A DNA stretch of 64,000 nt from Thermococcus sp. M36 (lineage in GTDB: Archaea; Methanobacteriota_B; Thermococci; Thermococcales; Thermococcaceae), in contig NZ_SNUH01000002.1 of assembly GCF_012027355.1 (NCBI RefSeq), forward strand, positions 317,991-381,990, given 5' to 3'. The position numbers were made by a program, and so were the translations under genes. This document shows, piece after piece, positions 8,226-20,838 of this stretch (position 1 is the first letter of the stretch; each line of letters begins with the position of its first letter). The notes beneath the pieces are model-generated. The model was not told where the DNA came from, ran no database searches, and saw only the letters and a program-made list of their open reading frames with translations.

Positions 8226-9542
8226 ATGTACAGAACGCACTACTCAGCCGAAATAACTGAGGAGCTCAACGGCCAGAGGGTTAAGGTCGCAGGATGGGTC
8301 TGGGAGATAAAGGACCTTGGGGGAATAAAATTCCTGTGGATACGGGACAGGGAGGGGATAGTCCAGATAACAGCCCCCAAGAAGAAGGTTGACCCAGAGA
8401 TATTCAAGTTAATACCAAAGCTCAACTCTGAAGACGTTGTGGCCGTTGAGGGCATCGTCAACTTCACGCCCAAGGCAAAGCTCGGATTTGAGATACTCCC
8501 TGAGAGGCTCGAAGTCTTAAGCAGGGCGGGTAGCCCGCTCCCGCTGGACCCCACCGGGAAGGTCAAGGCCGAGCTCGACACCCGCTTGGACAACCGCTTC
8601 ATGGACGTCAGAAGGCCCGAGGTAATGGCTATATTCAAGATACGCTCCAGCGTATTCAAGGCCGTCCACGACTTCTTCCACAACGAGGGCTTCATTGAGA
8701 TCCACACGCCCAAGATTATAGCAACGGCCACCGAGGGCGGAACCGAGCTCTTCCCCATGAAGTACTTCGAGAAGGACGCCTTTCTGGCCCAGTCCCCTCA
8801 GCTCTACAAGCAGATAATGATGGCCTCTGGACTGGACAGAGTCTACGAGATAGCCCCGATATTCCGTGCCGAGGAGCACAACACGACGAGGCATCTCAAC
8901 GAGGCCTGGAGCATCGACGCGGAGATGGCCTTCATCGAGAACGAGGAGGAGGTAATGGGGCTCCTCGAAAGGCTCGTTACCCACACCATCAACTACGTGA
9001 GGGAGCACAACGCGAGGGAGCTTGAAGTGCTAGGCTTTGAGCTTGAGGAGCCAAGGCTACCCTTCCCGCGCGTGAGCTACGACAGGGCCCTTGAAATCCT
9101 CGCCGACCTTGGCAAGGAGATTCCATGGGGTGAAGACATCGACACTGAAGGAGAAAAGCTCCTCGGAAAGTATATGCTGGAGAACGAGAACGCGCCGCTC
9201 TACTTCCTCTACAAATATCCGAGCGAGGCCAAACCGTTCTACATTATGAAGTACGACGACAAGCCGGAGATATGCCGGGCCTTTGACCTTGAATACCGCG
9301 GTGTTGAGATAACCTCCGGCGGCCAGAGGGAGCACCGTGTTGAAATCCTTGCAGAGCAGATACGGGAGAAGGGCCTGAACCCGGAGAGCTTTGAGTTCTA
9401 TCTCAAGGCCTTCCGCTACGGAATGCCGCCTCACGGGGGCTTTGGACTCGGCGCAGAGCGGCTGATAAAGCAGATGCTCGACCTGAACAACATCAGAGAA
9501 GTCATCCTGTTCCCGAGGGACAGGAAAAGGCTGGCACCGTAA
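8226..9542 (+). CDS. aspS: Aspartyl-tRNA synthetase
   Basis: 438 aa, the standard length for thermococcal AspRS. It has an N-terminal OB-fold anticodon domain (residues 1-105, VKVAGWVWEIKDLGG), then a class IIb catalytic core: motif 2 near FRAEEHNTTRHLNEA (about 219-233) and motif 3 GGFGLGAERL (about 413-422). The short archaeal form lacks the bacterial insertion domain. It charges tRNA-Asp; Thermococcus enzymes of this type are discriminating. GGAGGT precedes the start. Confidence 0.97.
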   Translation: MYRTHYSAEITEELNGQRVKVAGWVWEIKDLGGIKFLWIRDREGIVQITAPKKKVDPEIFKLIPKLNSEDVVAVEGIVNFTPKAKLGFEILPERLEVLSRAGSPLPLDPTGKVKAELDTRLDNRFMDVRRPEVMAIFKIRSSVFKAVHDFFHNEGFIEIHTPKIIATATEGGTELFPMKYFEKDAFLAQSPQLYKQIMMASGLDRVYEIAPIFRAEEHNTTRHLNEAWSIDAEMAFIENEEEVMGLLERLVTHTINYVREHNARELEVLGFELEEPRLPFPRVSYDRALEILADLGKEIPWGEDIDTEGEKLLGKYMLENENAPLYFLYKYPSEAKPFYIMKYDDKPEICRAFDLEYRGVEITSGGQREHRVEILAEQIREKGLNPESFEFYLKAFRYGMPPHGGFGLGAERLIKQMLDLNNIREVILFPRDRKRLAP

Positions 9543-9603
9543 CATCTTTATATCATCCTTTCCTTTTGGTTATTAGCTGACTACCTATACGGAGGCTGGA
9601 GAT

Positions 9604-11652
9604 ATGAAAAAGGCAGTAGCTTTAATCTTGTTGGGCTTAATGATTCTCTCAATGACACCAATGACCCGGATAGTAAAATCCGCTGAGGTTCCCCCCTACG
9701 CGTCCATCAGTGCAATATCCCTCGGAAGGGGAGACAAGGCTGTTCTCGGCCAGTTTGAGGTACAGTTTGTGGATGCAAACCTTGACTGGAGTCAGGTGTA
9801 CATAAGGATCACCGGGCCGGAAGGAAAAAGCGTCGGGGGAACCATTGGGAGGGACGGCTACGTTTCATACCCCTCCGATTCGGACGTGTACCTGAGGGCA
9901 CTGGTCACGTTCATAGACAAGTACAAACAGTCGATATACCTCACCCTCCAGTCCCCCCTGGTGCTCATAGCAAACCAGACAATGAACGAGGGGGACACAA
10001 TAACCCTCCCCTCACAGTACCACGGGATAAAGATAAAGCTCTTGGACGCCACCTCGGTTGATGCCACGTTTCAGGTGGACATGCCAGACAAAACTCGGGT
10101 CTTCCAGCTGGACGAAGGGAGGGGCGTGGGCCTCGGATATCCCCTCGGAAACGACGACTTTATTTACTCAAACTACGTCTACATAGAGCTTGTGGAGACG
10201 TACTCCGGAGGCCCAGCCAAAGTCAACGTTTACGTCCCCAGGGTGCCCGACACCAGCTTCGAGGTAGTTCCAAAGGAAGAGACACCTTCCCAACCGACCA
10301 CCATCTCCGGGACAGTTCTGGTATACAACGGCCTTCTCTACGTCAACGAGCAGCTCCCCGTTACCATCAATAATGTCACGTACAACATCAAGCTGATCTC
10401 CACGATCCCGGACATGGTTCTGGTGGACGTCCTTGAGGGCAGCAAGAAGATTGCCGATCTGAGGCTGGAAGTGGGGGACATCCCGAAGGACGTCCCAAAT
10501 GCTCCCCTGAAGCTGTCCGTCCAGAACGTTGAGCCCAATTATAAGAGGGCAGTCATAAGGGTATACGCCCCAGAAAACGCCCAGGTCACCCCAATACTCA
10601 GGGAGGCAAACATAGCGGCCAAGATAGACGCAATACCCAAAGAGATAATGGTGAACGACAACTTGGTTCTCACCATAAACGTCCAGAACCTCGGGAGAGG
10701 CGATGCGTACGATGTGAGCGTTGCGGCCCCAATACCCAACGACTTTGAACTGGTGAGCATGACCAAAAACTGGAACCTGAAGACGTTCCCCGCATTTACC
10801 AACATGCCCGCCCTCATTTACGTCCTGAAGCCCACAAAGGTCGGCGAGTTTGATATAGGGAAGGTCATGGTGACTTTCTATGATGACAAGAGCCTTGAGA
10901 CGGGTAAAAAGAAGATAGTGTACTCACAGGCACTTCGGGGCATTAAGGTTTATGGCATACCAAAGCTCGACGTTACCGCCTCGGCGTACAACGGCACATG
11001 GTCGGACTACATCACTGCCAAGGCCGGAAGCAAGGTTCGCCTGAAGTTCACCATCAAGGCATCCGGTGAGAGCCCGAACTTTGAATTTATAAAGAATGCG
11101 ACGCTGGTTCTAAACCTCCCGTCGAGCGTTGACGGGCCCTCCGAAATCCCCGTAGGGACGATCAAAGCGGGCGAAACAAAGAGCGTGCAGACTGACCTGA
11201 GCATAATATCCGAAGATCTGGCCAACGTTGCTGCTGAGCTTGCGTACCGTGATCCCCTCGGAAACGAGCACAGACTAGCGCTCGGGAACCTCGTCACAAT
11301 AAACAGCGTCCCGCCAAAGGTCATTGTCAAAGAGGTCAAAGTGTGGCCATCGCCCGAAGAGCTACCCTCCTATGTTGAGAAGGTGCTGAGCAGCACGAAG
11401 GATCCTGAGTCCCTGGCCAGGCAGATAATCAGCGTTTCAGAGGGCTATGCCCCCACCACCAACCCGTGGATGCCCCTGGCAGTTGTGCTTGCAGTGGCGA
11501 CGGTGGTGCTTGGGGGAGCGGTGTACATGTACAGGACGGAGGTCCAGAGGCTCAGGGAAAAGATGAGAAAGAAAAAGAGCCGGCGGCCGGGAGGACTGCC
11601 CAAGAAGGCAGAGGAAGAGAAGCAGGAAAGTGAAGAAACATCCGAGCTCTGA
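9604..11652 (+). CDS. Membrane-anchored surface protein with COG1361/NEW3-like domains
   Basis: 682 aa. A signal peptide (MKKAVALILLGLMILSM, cleavage probably near residue 27) is followed by about 590 residues of beta-rich repeats, including an alpha-galactosidase NEW3/CARDB-like unit (LTINVQNLGRGDAYDV near 358). A transmembrane helix lies near residue 620-640 and a basic, then acidic, cytoplasmic tail ends the protein. This topology fits S-layer-associated proteins annotated as COG1361. It has its own TATA element (CTTTATATC near 9547). Function beyond the cell envelope is unknown. Confidence 0.8.
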   Translation: MKKAVALILLGLMILSMTPMTRIVKSAEVPPYASISAISLGRGDKAVLGQFEVQFVDANLDWSQVYIRITGPEGKSVGGTIGRDGYVSYPSDSDVYLRALVTFIDKYKQSIYLTLQSPLVLIANQTMNEGDTITLPSQYHGIKIKLLDATSVDATFQVDMPDKTRVFQLDEGRGVGLGYPLGNDDFIYSNYVYIELVETYSGGPAKVNVYVPRVPDTSFEVVPKEETPSQPTTISGTVLVYNGLLYVNEQLPVTINNVTYNIKLISTIPDMVLVDVLEGSKKIADLRLEVGDIPKDVPNAPLKLSVQNVEPNYKRAVIRVYAPENAQVTPILREANIAAKIDAIPKEIMVNDNLVLTINVQNLGRGDAYDVSVAAPIPNDFELVSMTKNWNLKTFPAFTNMPALIYVLKPTKVGEFDIGKVMVTFYDDKSLETGKKKIVYSQALRGIKVYGIPKLDVTASAYNGTWSDYITAKAGSKVRLKFTIKASGESPNFEFIKNATLVLNLPSSVDGPSEIPVGTIKAGETKSVQTDLSIISEDLANVAAELAYRDPLGNEHRLALGNLVTINSVPPKVIVKEVKVWPSPEELPSYVEKVLSSTKDPESLARQIISVSEGYAPTTNPWMPLAVVLAVATVVLGGAVYMYRTEVQRLREKMRKKKSRRPGGLPKKAEEEKQESEETSEL

Positions 11653-11704
11653 ACTCTTCCTTAAATTTATAAGCTCCCCCCTCCACTTTTCTCCGGGGTG
11701 AACC

Positions 11705-12061
11705 ATGTTCAGGTACAAGCAGGTCATAGTCTCGCGGAAGGATCTCAAGCTCAGCAAAGGTAAGTTCGCCGTCCAGGTGGCCCACGGGGCTGTTACTGCT
11801 GCCCTCAAGGCCCAGAAGGAGAAGCCGGAGTGGTTCAAGGCCTGGTTCCACGAGGGGCAGAAGAAGGTCGTCGTCAAGGCGGAGAACGAAAGGGAGCTCT
11901 TCGAGCTAAAGGCCCAGGCCGAAAAGCTCGGCATCCCAACGGCGCTCATCAGGGACGCTGGTTTAACTGAGATCCCCCCTGGAACGATAACCGTGCTGGC
12001 AATCGGCCCGGCCCCGGAGGAGCTGGCCGATAAAGTTACTGGACACCTGAAGCTGGTGTGA
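11705..12061 (+). CDS. pth2: Peptidyl-tRNA hydrolase, archaeal type (Pth2)
   Basis: 118 aa, full length for Pth2. Motifs include YKQVIVSRKDLKLSKGK at the N-terminus, the QVAHGAV helix with the catalytic-region His, and a GLTEIPPGTITVLAIGP ending that is typical of the family. It releases tRNA from stalled peptidyl-tRNA. It lies 3 nt before truD and the two are likely co-transcribed. A TATA element (AAATTTATAAG near 11667) sits upstream and GGGGTGA precedes the ATG. Confidence 0.96.
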   Translation: MFRYKQVIVSRKDLKLSKGKFAVQVAHGAVTAALKAQKEKPEWFKAWFHEGQKKVVVKAENERELFELKAQAEKLGIPTALIRDAGLTEIPPGTITVLAIGPAPEELADKVTGHLKLV

Positions 12062-12064
12062 GAG

Positions 12065-13315
12065 ATGAACTACCGCGAGTTTTTCTCCAAATTCCGTTAT
12101 CTGAGTGAGACCCCCGGGATAGGGGGGAGGATCAAAGCTCAACCTGAGGACTTCGTCGTCATCGAAGACCCCTTGCCCCAGATATTCGAGGGGAAGAAGC
12201 ACGCGGTGTTTCTCCTCAAAAAGCGAAACTGGGACACCATGAGCGCCGTCAAGGAGATAGCCAAGCGGGCTGGGATAAACTACAGGGACATAGGCTTCGC
12301 CGGGACGAAGGACAGGCACGCGGTGACCTACCAGTACATCAGCGTGCCGGCAGGGGCAAAGGAGGCAGTTGAGAACGTCCAGATAAGGGACATCGAGCTG
12401 AGGTTCGTTTCCTACGGCCGCTTTATCAAGCTTGGCTACCTCCGTGGAAACAGGTTCAGGATAATCGTCCGCGACGTTGGTGAGGATGCCTTTGAGAGAA
12501 CCAAGGAAATAGTGAGAGAGCTGAAGAAAAGGGGCGGCTTTCCCAACTACTTTGGCTACCAGCGCTTCGGGGAGAAGCGCGTCACGAACCACCTGATCGG
12601 AAAACTCCTCCTGCAGGGGGACTTTGAGAGTGCAGCGAGGCTCTTCCTCGGCGCCCACGGTGGCGGAATGGAGGGGGACGAGGCCAGGAAGCACTTCTGG
12701 GAGACCGGGGACGTTGAGAGGGCCCTGGAGGAGTTCCCCAGCTTTCTCCGCTACGAGAGGACCATACTCCACCGCTACAAAGAGACCGGGAGCTGGAAGA
12801 GGGCTTTTCTAAGCCTTCCGCTTCCCATAATGCGCATCTTCATCCACGCCTACCAGGGCTACCTCTTCAACCTCTACATCTCAAGGCGCATCGAGGAGGG
12901 CATCCCCCTCGACGAGGCCCTAGTGGGGGATATAGTCATCCAGCTTAAAGGTGGCATCCCCTACCGAGACAGAACCTACCGCGTCACCGAGACCAACGTC
13001 AGTTTCGTTAACGGGAAGATAAAGAAAAACCAGGCGATGGTGTCCGGCCCCCTCTTTGGCTTCGCCATGAGGAGGGCCAGTGGTGTTCCAGGAAGGCTGG
13101 AGGAGGAAATCCTTGAGGCGGAGGGGATATCCCTTGAAGTCTTCAGAAAGCTTCCGAAACCGATGGCTGAAGCCGGCGGAAGGAGGGAGCTTTTGATAAG
13201 GCCCCTCGAGCTGACCTACGGCTACGTGCCTGAAACTGGAATGTGCTTCAGGTTCTTCCTTCCGAAAGGTGTTTATGCGACCAGCGTGCTCAGGGAGATA
13301 ATGAAGGACCACTGA
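12065..13315 (+). CDS. truD: tRNA pseudouridine(13) synthase TruD
   Basis: 416 aa. The catalytic motif [12 protein letters not shown] (Asp near residue 82) is intact, followed by LRGNRFRI and [11 protein letters not shown], and the TRUD insertion domain occupies the middle of the protein (about 155-370). In archaea TruD homologues modify U13 and may also cover U35. It follows pth2 after 3 nt. Confidence 0.95.
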   Translation: MNYREFFSKFRYLSETPGIGGRIKAQPEDFVVIEDPLPQIFEGKKHAVFLLKKRNWDTMSAVKEIAKRAGINYRDIGFAGTKDRHAVTYQYISVPAGAKEAVENVQIRDIELRFVSYGRFIKLGYLRGNRFRIIVRDVGEDAFERTKEIVRELKKRGGFPNYFGYQRFGEKRVTNHLIGKLLLQGDFESAARLFLGAHGGGMEGDEARKHFWETGDVERALEEFPSFLRYERTILHRYKETGSWKRAFLSLPLPIMRIFIHAYQGYLFNLYISRRIEEGIPLDEALVGDIVIQLKGGIPYRDRTYRVTETNVSFVNGKIKKNQAMVSGPLFGFAMRRASGVPGRLEEEILEAEGISLEVFRKLPKPMAEAGGRRELLIRPLELTYGYVPETGMCFRFFLPKGVYATSVLREIMKDH

Positions 13316-13390
13316 TTGCCCCGGACATGTTAAAAAACTTTTTATTTGCCTGCGTTCTACTATTTTGCTGGCACTTGAGTGGTGAGGGTC

Positions 13391-14128
13391 ATGGAGGTAA
13401 AGGCTATTTCCCTTGACATAGATGGTACCATCACTTACCCGGACAGGCGGCTTCATGAGGATTCTCTGAGGGCGATAAGGCTGGCTGAGCGCCTGGGCGT
13501 TCCTGTCATGCTTGTCACAGGCAACTCTGTTCCCTTCGCTGAGGCGATGGCGATAATGATAGGCACGAGCGGCCCGGTTGTTGCCGAGGACGGGGGAGCA
13601 CTTTCCATCAAAGAAGGAAAGCTGAAGAAAAGGGTTTACCTGACGAAGATGGACGAGGAGTGGATTCTCTGGAGCGAGATAAAGAGACGGTATCCCGAGG
13701 CGGTCATGAGCTTCTCGATGCCCGAGAGAAAGGCCGGACTTGTTATTATGCGAACGGTTCCTGTCGAGGCCGTTCGCGATATAATAGCCGAGCTGGAACT
13801 CAACCTCATCGCGGTTGATTCTGGCTTTGCGATTCACATCAAGAAGCCCTGGATAAACAAGGGGACGGGGATAGAGAAGGCCTGTAAAATTCTGGGAATA
13901 AGCCCTAAGGAGGTCGCCCACATAGGGGATGGCGAGAACGACCTCGATGCCTTCCATGTCGTGGGCTACCGCGTCGCCGTTGGCCAGGCGCCAGAGAGCC
14001 TGAAAAAAGAGGCGGACTACGTGACGAAAAAGATCTACGGGGCCGGCGGTGCCGAGGGGATACTCCACGTGCTGGAGAAGTTCGGATACCTTGGTGAGGC
14101 CGATGAGAATCCGCTTGGCGGCCCTTGA
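13391..14128 (+). CDS. Phosphoglycolate phosphatase (archaeal HAD type)
   Basis: 245 aa from ATG at 13391 with GGTGAGGGTC directly upstream; an in-frame GTG at 13379 lacks a ribosome binding site. HAD motifs: SLDIDGTIT (nucleophile Asp near residue 8), VTGNSV (Ser/Asn motif II), the KPWINKG lysine, and [12 protein letters not shown] (acidic motif IV). The alpha/beta C2B cap and the motif IV GDGEND match the archaeal phosphoglycolate phosphatase/Cof group. It overlaps the start of the GNAT gene by 26 nt. Confidence 0.88.
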   Translation: MEVKAISLDIDGTITYPDRRLHEDSLRAIRLAERLGVPVMLVTGNSVPFAEAMAIMIGTSGPVVAEDGGALSIKEGKLKKRVYLTKMDEEWILWSEIKRRYPEAVMSFSMPERKAGLVIMRTVPVEAVRDIIAELELNLIAVDSGFAIHIKKPWINKGTGIEKACKILGISPKEVAHIGDGENDLDAFHVVGYRVAVGQAPESLKKEADYVTKKIYGAGGAEGILHVLEKFGYLGEADENPLGGP

Positions 14129-14936
14129 TGATGTTGAAGGGATAGTTTCACTCCACACAGCCAGCGAGAGGCTTAACGGTAGCATTTACGAACGCTACAC
14201 CAAGGGCGGGCCATGGATGGCTGTTGAGACCTGCGCGATCCACCTCAACAACCTCCTCCTTGATGAGCAGCTTGCCGCTGTCGCCGAGCTAAACGGTACT
14301 ATCGTTGGCGAGGTCGAGGTTCTGTTTTCCGAGGAGCCCTTCGGTGGAGAGGTCAGGCGGATAGGGCATGTGGACGTTATCGAGGTTCACCCCGACTACA
14401 GGGGCAGGGGAATCGGAAGGCTGCTGATGGAGTTCGTTGAGGAGGTCGCTAAAGAGCGGAAGGTCGAGATGCTGACGGTCCAGCCGGATAAGGGTGCGGA
14501 GGGATTCTACAGAAAGCTCGGCTTTAACGTTGAGCTTTTCACGGGAACGACCCTATGGGTTCCGGCGAAGGGAAGGGGGACGGTGGAGCCTTCGGAGTTT
14601 GGCTGGGAGGACGTTAAAAACCTCGAACTCGCTGCGGGCCGTTTTCAGAGCTCCTACAGTATGTTCTTCTCGGCCTTTAAGGACAACATCGCCGGGATTC
14701 ACTATACCGTCGAATCCGGCAGGAGCGGCGGCTCGTACTACGCGCTGAAAAATCTCCCTGGGAGAAACGGTGTTGCCCTCTTACTCTGGGGCAGGATTGA
14801 GGATTTGAAGGCGGTTCTTGGCAGGGCGAAGGTTCTCGGGTTTGAGCGGGTTCTGACACTCCTGCCGGGCAGTGTTGAGAGTTTCGGCGCTGAAAAGGTG
14901 GGAAAAATTAAGATCCTCGCGAAGGAGCTCACCTGA
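14103..14936 (+). CDS. GNAT-family N-acetyltransferase with C-terminal extension
   Basis: 277 aa from ATG at 14103 (GGTGAG four nt upstream), inside the end of the phosphatase gene. Residues 1-150 are a GNAT domain: [12 protein letters not shown], the coenzyme A loop [13 protein letters not shown] near 98-110, and a [11 protein letters not shown] segment. The remaining 120 residues form a separate alpha/beta domain, ending in strand-rich [17 protein letters not shown]. Substrate unknown. Its end overlaps the convergent M20 peptidase gene by 8 nt. Confidence 0.85.
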   Translation: MRIRLAALDDVEGIVSLHTASERLNGSIYERYTKGGPWMAVETCAIHLNNLLLDEQLAAVAELNGTIVGEVEVLFSEEPFGGEVRRIGHVDVIEVHPDYRGRGIGRLLMEFVEEVAKERKVEMLTVQPDKGAEGFYRKLGFNVELFTGTTLWVPAKGRGTVEPSEFGWEDVKNLELAAGRFQSSYSMFFSAFKDNIAGIHYTVESGRSGGSYYALKNLPGRNGVALLLWGRIEDLKAVLGRAKVLGFERVLTLLPGSVESFGAEKVGKIKILAKELT

Positions 14937-16080
14937 GGAACTCCATGGCAAGGGCAACTTCCATCGCAGTGCCGAGGTATAGTACGCCTTCGTCAACGTC
15001 GAACTTGGGGTGGTGGTGCGGGTAAACGATACCCTTCTCCTCGTTCCGTATCCCCAGGGCCAAAAACGCCCCTGGAACCTTCTGGAGGTAGAAGGCAAAG
15101 TCCTCTGCACCCATCGTCGGCGGGACTTCCCCGTACTTCATTCCATATTTTTCAGCCACCTTCCTTGCAAAGCCCGCCATCTCGGGGGAGTTCACCGTTG
15201 GGGGCGTAAGCTCCTCGATGCTCAGCTCGTACTCGGCTCCGTGGGCCCTTGTAACCCCATCCAGGATCTCCTGCATCCTCCTTTGTATGAGTTCCCCGAT
15301 ATCGGGCTTAAAGAAGCGGAACGTTCCCTTGAACTCAACCTCCTCGGGGATGATGTTGAAAGCCGTCCCCCCGTGGATGCTTGTAACGCTAACGACCCCC
15401 GTTTCTATCGGGGGAACGTTTCTGCTCGCTATCGTCTGGAACGCTAGAACCGTCTCAGCCATTATCGGGATAGGGTCAACGGTCTCTTGAGGCGAGGCAC
15501 CGTGACCGCCTTTTCCGATGATCTTCCCCTGGAATATCCCGGCCCCGGCGAGAAAAGGTCCGTCCCTGATGCCTATGATCCCGCTGGGCATGTCCATCCA
15601 CACGTGGAAGCCGAAGACGGCATCAACGCCGTCCAGCGCACCGCCCTCTATCATCCTCACCGCACCGTTTCCGCCCTCCTCTGCCGGCTGGAAAATCAGG
15701 CGAACCCTCCCGTTGAGCTTGTCAGCGTGCTCGGCTATTATCTTCGCCGCCCCAAGAAGCATTGCCGTGTGGGCGTCATGGCCGCAGGCGTGCATCTTTC
15801 CGGGGATTCTGGATTTGTAGGGAACGTCGTTCTCCTCCTGGACGGGCAGGGCGTCCATGTCAGCGCGGAGGGCTATCGTTTTCCCGCTCGGGCCAATGTC
15901 GGCTATTATTCCAGTCCCGACACGTTTAATGGAGTATCCCCACTCACGCAGGTGTTCTTCCACTACCCGGGAGGTTCTGTCCTCCTCGTACTTGAGCTCC
16001 GGGTGCATGTGGAAGTCCCTGCGCCATGCGATTATCTCGTTCTCTATCTTTTTGGCTTCAAAAACTGGGTCTATACTCAT
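14929..16080 (-). CDS. M20-family amidohydrolase / carboxypeptidase
   Basis: 383 aa from ATG at 16080, with GGTGG eight nt upstream. Metal and catalytic motifs are complete: ALRADMDALPV (about residue 71), HACGHDAHTAMLLG (about 97-110), QPAEEGGNGA (about 130) and GAEDFAFY (about 330). The insertion after GHGASPQE is the dimerisation domain. The pattern fits the CpsA / IAA-amino-acid-hydrolase-like aminoacylase-carboxypeptidases known in Pyrococcus and Sulfolobus. It is probably cytosolic, since no signal peptide is seen. Confidence 0.88.
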   Translation of the reverse strand: MSIDPVFEAKKIENEIIAWRRDFHMHPELKYEEDRTSRVVEEHLREWGYSIKRVGTGIIADIGPSGKTIALRADMDALPVQEENDVPYKSRIPGKMHACGHDAHTAMLLGAAKIIAEHADKLNGRVRLIFQPAEEGGNGAVRMIEGGALDGVDAVFGFHVWMDMPSGIIGIRDGPFLAGAGIFQGKIIGKGGHGASPQETVDPIPIMAETVLAFQTIASRNVPPIETGVVSVTSIHGGTAFNIIPEEVEFKGTFRFFKPDIGELIQRRMQEILDGVTRAHGAEYELSIEELTPPTVNSPEMAGFARKVAEKYGMKYGEVPPTMGAEDFAFYLQKVPGAFLALGIRNEEKGIVYPHHHPKFDVDEGVLYLGTAMEVALAMEFLR

Positions 16081-16156
16081 GAGGGCCACCACCGGATTTT
16101 TGAAAAACAAGAATATTAACTTTTCGATGGGTGTCTGAATGAATTCCCGCGACCGC

Positions 16157-16169
16157 AAAATTTATAAAC
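16157..16169 (+). promoter_or_regulatory. TATA box of the tRNA-Ala/tRNA-Val pair
   Basis: AAAATTTATAAAC is a strong archaeal BRE/TATA element about 40 nt ahead of the first tRNA. No comparable element separates the two tRNAs, so both are likely made from one transcript. Confidence 0.7.
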
Positions 16170-16204
16170 CCGCCCTGATAGGTGATTACGGCGTCGATGG
16201 GAGT

Positions 16205-16282
<78 letters not shown>

Positions 16283-16292
16283 TCCCTGGGTT

Positions 16293-16370
16293 GGGCCCGT
16301 GGTCTAGACTGGTTATGACGCCACCCTGACAAGGTGGAGGTCCGGGGTTCGAATCCCCGCGGGCCCACCA
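16293..16370 (+). tRNA. tRNA-Val (anticodon GAC)
   Basis: Acceptor GGGCCCG pairs with CGGGCCC, the anticodon loop CTGACAA is closed by CCACC/GGTGG, and the T loop is TTCGAAT. CCA is encoded. It lies 10 nt after tRNA-Ala and shares its promoter. Confidence 0.96.
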
Positions 16371-16421
16371 GAAAACAAGCTTTTTCTAAAAGGTTGTTTA
16401 AGGGGAACCACGAACCTTGAT

Positions 16422-16445
16422 CAAACTTCTCGTAGGAGAAGTTTG
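16422..16445 (+). repeat. Perfect 10-bp inverted repeat (hairpin)
   Basis: CAAACTTCTC, a 4-nt loop GTAG, and GAGAAGTTTG form a perfect stem. It lies 51 nt after tRNA-Val and upstream of the TATA element (AGGTTTATAAG, about 16453-16463) for the DUF357 gene. It has no T-run, so it is not a typical terminator; an operator, RNA processing signal or dispersed repeat are alternatives. Confidence 0.6.
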
Positions 16446-16495
16446 CAGGATAAGGTTTATAAGACTCTTATCCAACCAACCGTGAGGCGAGACCG

Positions 16496-16783
16496 GTGGG
16501 ACGGGAGATAACCGAGGAAAAGCTCCAGAAGTACTTTAGAATCACTGAAGAAGCTTTAAAGACCCTTGAAATAGCCGTCCACGAAAAGAGCCTGTTGTGG
16601 GTTGTTGCCCAGGACTTCCTGACGATGGCGCGGAGCTATTTTGAGGATGCAAAGTATTACTACGAAAAGGGAGACTACGTCACCGCCTTTGCCGCGCTGA
16701 ACTACGCTCACGGATTCATAGACGCCGGTGTGAGGCTCGGCGTTTTCAGGGGAGAGGACGACAGGCTTTTTGCCTTTGGCTGA
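16496..16783 (+). CDS. DUF357 family protein
   Basis: 95 aa from a GTG at 16496. The helical pattern and the segment [18 protein letters not shown] near the C-terminus match DUF357, a small archaeal family of unknown function that looks like a helical hairpin or HEPN-like bundle: [20 protein letters not shown] is a helix pair. It is followed after 10 nt by the DUF555 gene, likely one transcript. Confidence 0.8.
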   Translation: MGREITEEKLQKYFRITEEALKTLEIAVHEKSLLWVVAQDFLTMARSYFEDAKYYYEKGDYVTAFAALNYAHGFIDAGVRLGVFRGEDDRLFAFG

Positions 16784-16793
16784 GGTGAGGGCT

Positions 16794-17171
16794 ATGGGAG
16801 ACTACGTCGTTGTTTTGGAGGCACCCATCATAGTCAGGGACGTTGAGACGAGTGAGGACGCGATAAACGTTGCCGTTTCCAAGGTCGCCAAGGCGCTCAA
16901 CAAGGAGAAGCTCGACTTCGTGAGGGTTGAAATAGGTTACTCCCAGTGCCCCGTCTGTGGGGCCCACTTTGAGAGCGCCTTCGTTATAGGGTCGGTCGGC
17001 CTGGTTGGGATGTATCTCACGATAAAAGTTTACAACGCCCAGACTGTGGAGCACGCCGAGAGAATCGCTAAGGCCGTCATAGGCAAGGCTCTCAAAAAGG
17101 TTCCCCTCAAAGTCTACGAGATACGGGAGCTGACCGAGGAGGACGAGGGCGACGGCGTCGGGCTGGAATGA
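16794..17171 (+). CDS. DUF555 / UPF0212 family protein
   Basis: 125 aa from ATG at 16794, preceded by GGTGAGGGCT. It contains a treble-clef-like pair CPVCG in the middle (residues about 48-52), and the sequence VVLEAPIIVRDVETSEDAINVAVSKV is the family opening (here given in part). The family is euryarchaeal and uncharacterised. The stop codon abuts the stop of the convergent membrane protein gene. Confidence 0.82.
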   Translation: MGDYVVVLEAPIIVRDVETSEDAINVAVSKVAKALNKEKLDFVRVEIGYSQCPVCGAHFESAFVIGSVGLVGMYLTIKVYNAQTVEHAERIAKAVIGKALKKVPLKVYEIRELTEEDEGDGVGLE

Positions 17172-18101
17172 TCAAACTTCCCATTCTATCCTCCACTTTT
17201 CTTCCTCTTCCTCCCCCGTTGCCCCACCGCCCTCCAGGTACACCTCCAGCGCTCCTATACTGCTGACCACGTACCTCAGTGCTCCAACGGTCAGCATTAT
17301 CATGAGCGTTCCGATTCCCAGGTAGTGTTCGTACTGGAAGGCCATTATCGTGTCGAGGGTCCCCAAGAGTATCCCCAGGACAATGTAACTGGTGGGGTTG
17401 TTTTTGAAGATCTTCCAGACCTCTCCAACGCCCCCAATTTTGTGTGTGAAATAGTATGCGGGGATCACAAGGGCAAAGGCCGGCCCTGCCAGAACCCCCA
17501 CGAGCAGCCCACCGGCGGGGCCGAGTACTGCTATGGGGATTGCCAAAAGGATCAGTGCTATCAGGAGGGCGAGGAGCATTATGAACTCCGAGGCTACTAG
17601 AGCGGGGAGCGCGCGGAAGCCGGAGAGAATAGATTTCCTGATCGACACTTCCCTGCCTTCGGATAGGCCTGCAGCGATGTTGATCAGGGCGTAGCTGAAA
17701 GTGAGGAGCGAGAGAAACGCCCAGACAACGAAGAGGAGGAACTTTGGCAGTTCTTTCCTTAGGTCGCCTTTCACCCTCAGGTATTGCCAGTAGGTGTCCC
17801 TGTAAACGCTCATCCCGCAGCATCCGACCGTCGTCCCGTTGGGCCGGTAGTATTCGTCGTTGCACTTCATTCCGTGGCTACTAAAGAACTCCGGATCGGT
17901 GTCATAAACCCTGTGGCATACTATCGCCTCGTTTTCTTTCTCCATCTGCTTCCTAATTTCTTTGATCTTCCCGTAATCCCCCAGAAATCCCTTGATGAAC
18001 GGGAACGGAAGCCCATAGGTGAGGAGTACAGCTATCAGGAGAGCCCCAAGGAACTTTTTATTTATGAGCGTTCTTCCAATTTCAGTTTCAAGAGCCCCCA
18101 T
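17172..18101 (-). CDS. Polytopic membrane protein, similar in layout to the one at 19814-20704
   Basis: 309 aa. One membrane helix lies near residues 17-37; an extracytoplasmic loop of about 85 residues carries four cysteines (including CHRVYD and VGCCGM); at least four further helices follow, ending in an acidic tail. A cluster such as LVVGVLAGPAFALVIPAYY indicates a conserved intramembrane segment. Layout resembles archaeal DUF4013-like proteins. No enzymatic motif is seen. It is convergent with the DUF555 gene and divergent from pyrG. Confidence 0.65.
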   Translation of the reverse strand: MGALETEIGRTLINKKFLGALLIAVLLTYGLPFPFIKGFLGDYGKIKEIRKQMEKENEAIVCHRVYDTDPEFFSSHGMKCNDEYYRPNGTTVGCCGMSVYRDTYWQYLRVKGDLRKELPKFLLFVVWAFLSLLTFSYALINIAAGLSEGREVSIRKSILSGFRALPALVASEFIMLLALLIALILLAIPIAVLGPAGGLLVGVLAGPAFALVIPAYYFTHKIGGVGEVWKIFKNNPTSYIVLGILLGTLDTIMAFQYEHYLGIGTLMIMLTVGALRYVVSSIGALEVYLEGGGATGEEEEEKWRIEWEV

Positions 18102-18140
18102 GTTACATCATCAAGTAGTGCGTATCTTTTTTCAATTTAA

Positions 18141-20704
<2,564 letters not shown>

Positions 20705-20767
20705 ACCACCACCGGTTGGAGTAAGGAACGGAAGGCTTTTAAAGTTTTTCCGGGAGGGGTTCCAGAA

Positions 20768-20780
20768 AAGCTTATAAACG
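20768..20780 (+). promoter_or_regulatory. TATA box of rps8e
   Basis: AAGCTTATAAACG is a strong TATA element about 60 nt before the S8e start. A transcript start near 20803 would give a leader of about 36 nt. Confidence 0.65.
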
Positions 20781-20838
20781 AACCTCCCAAAGTGGCGATA
20801 GGTTGTAAAGGCGATATCAATCTCATGAGGTGAGATAA

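Noticed and set aside
12920-14185. Long minus-strand open frame of about 421 codons
   Set aside because: It is antisense to truD and the phosphoglycolate phosphatase gene. High GC makes such shadow frames common here.
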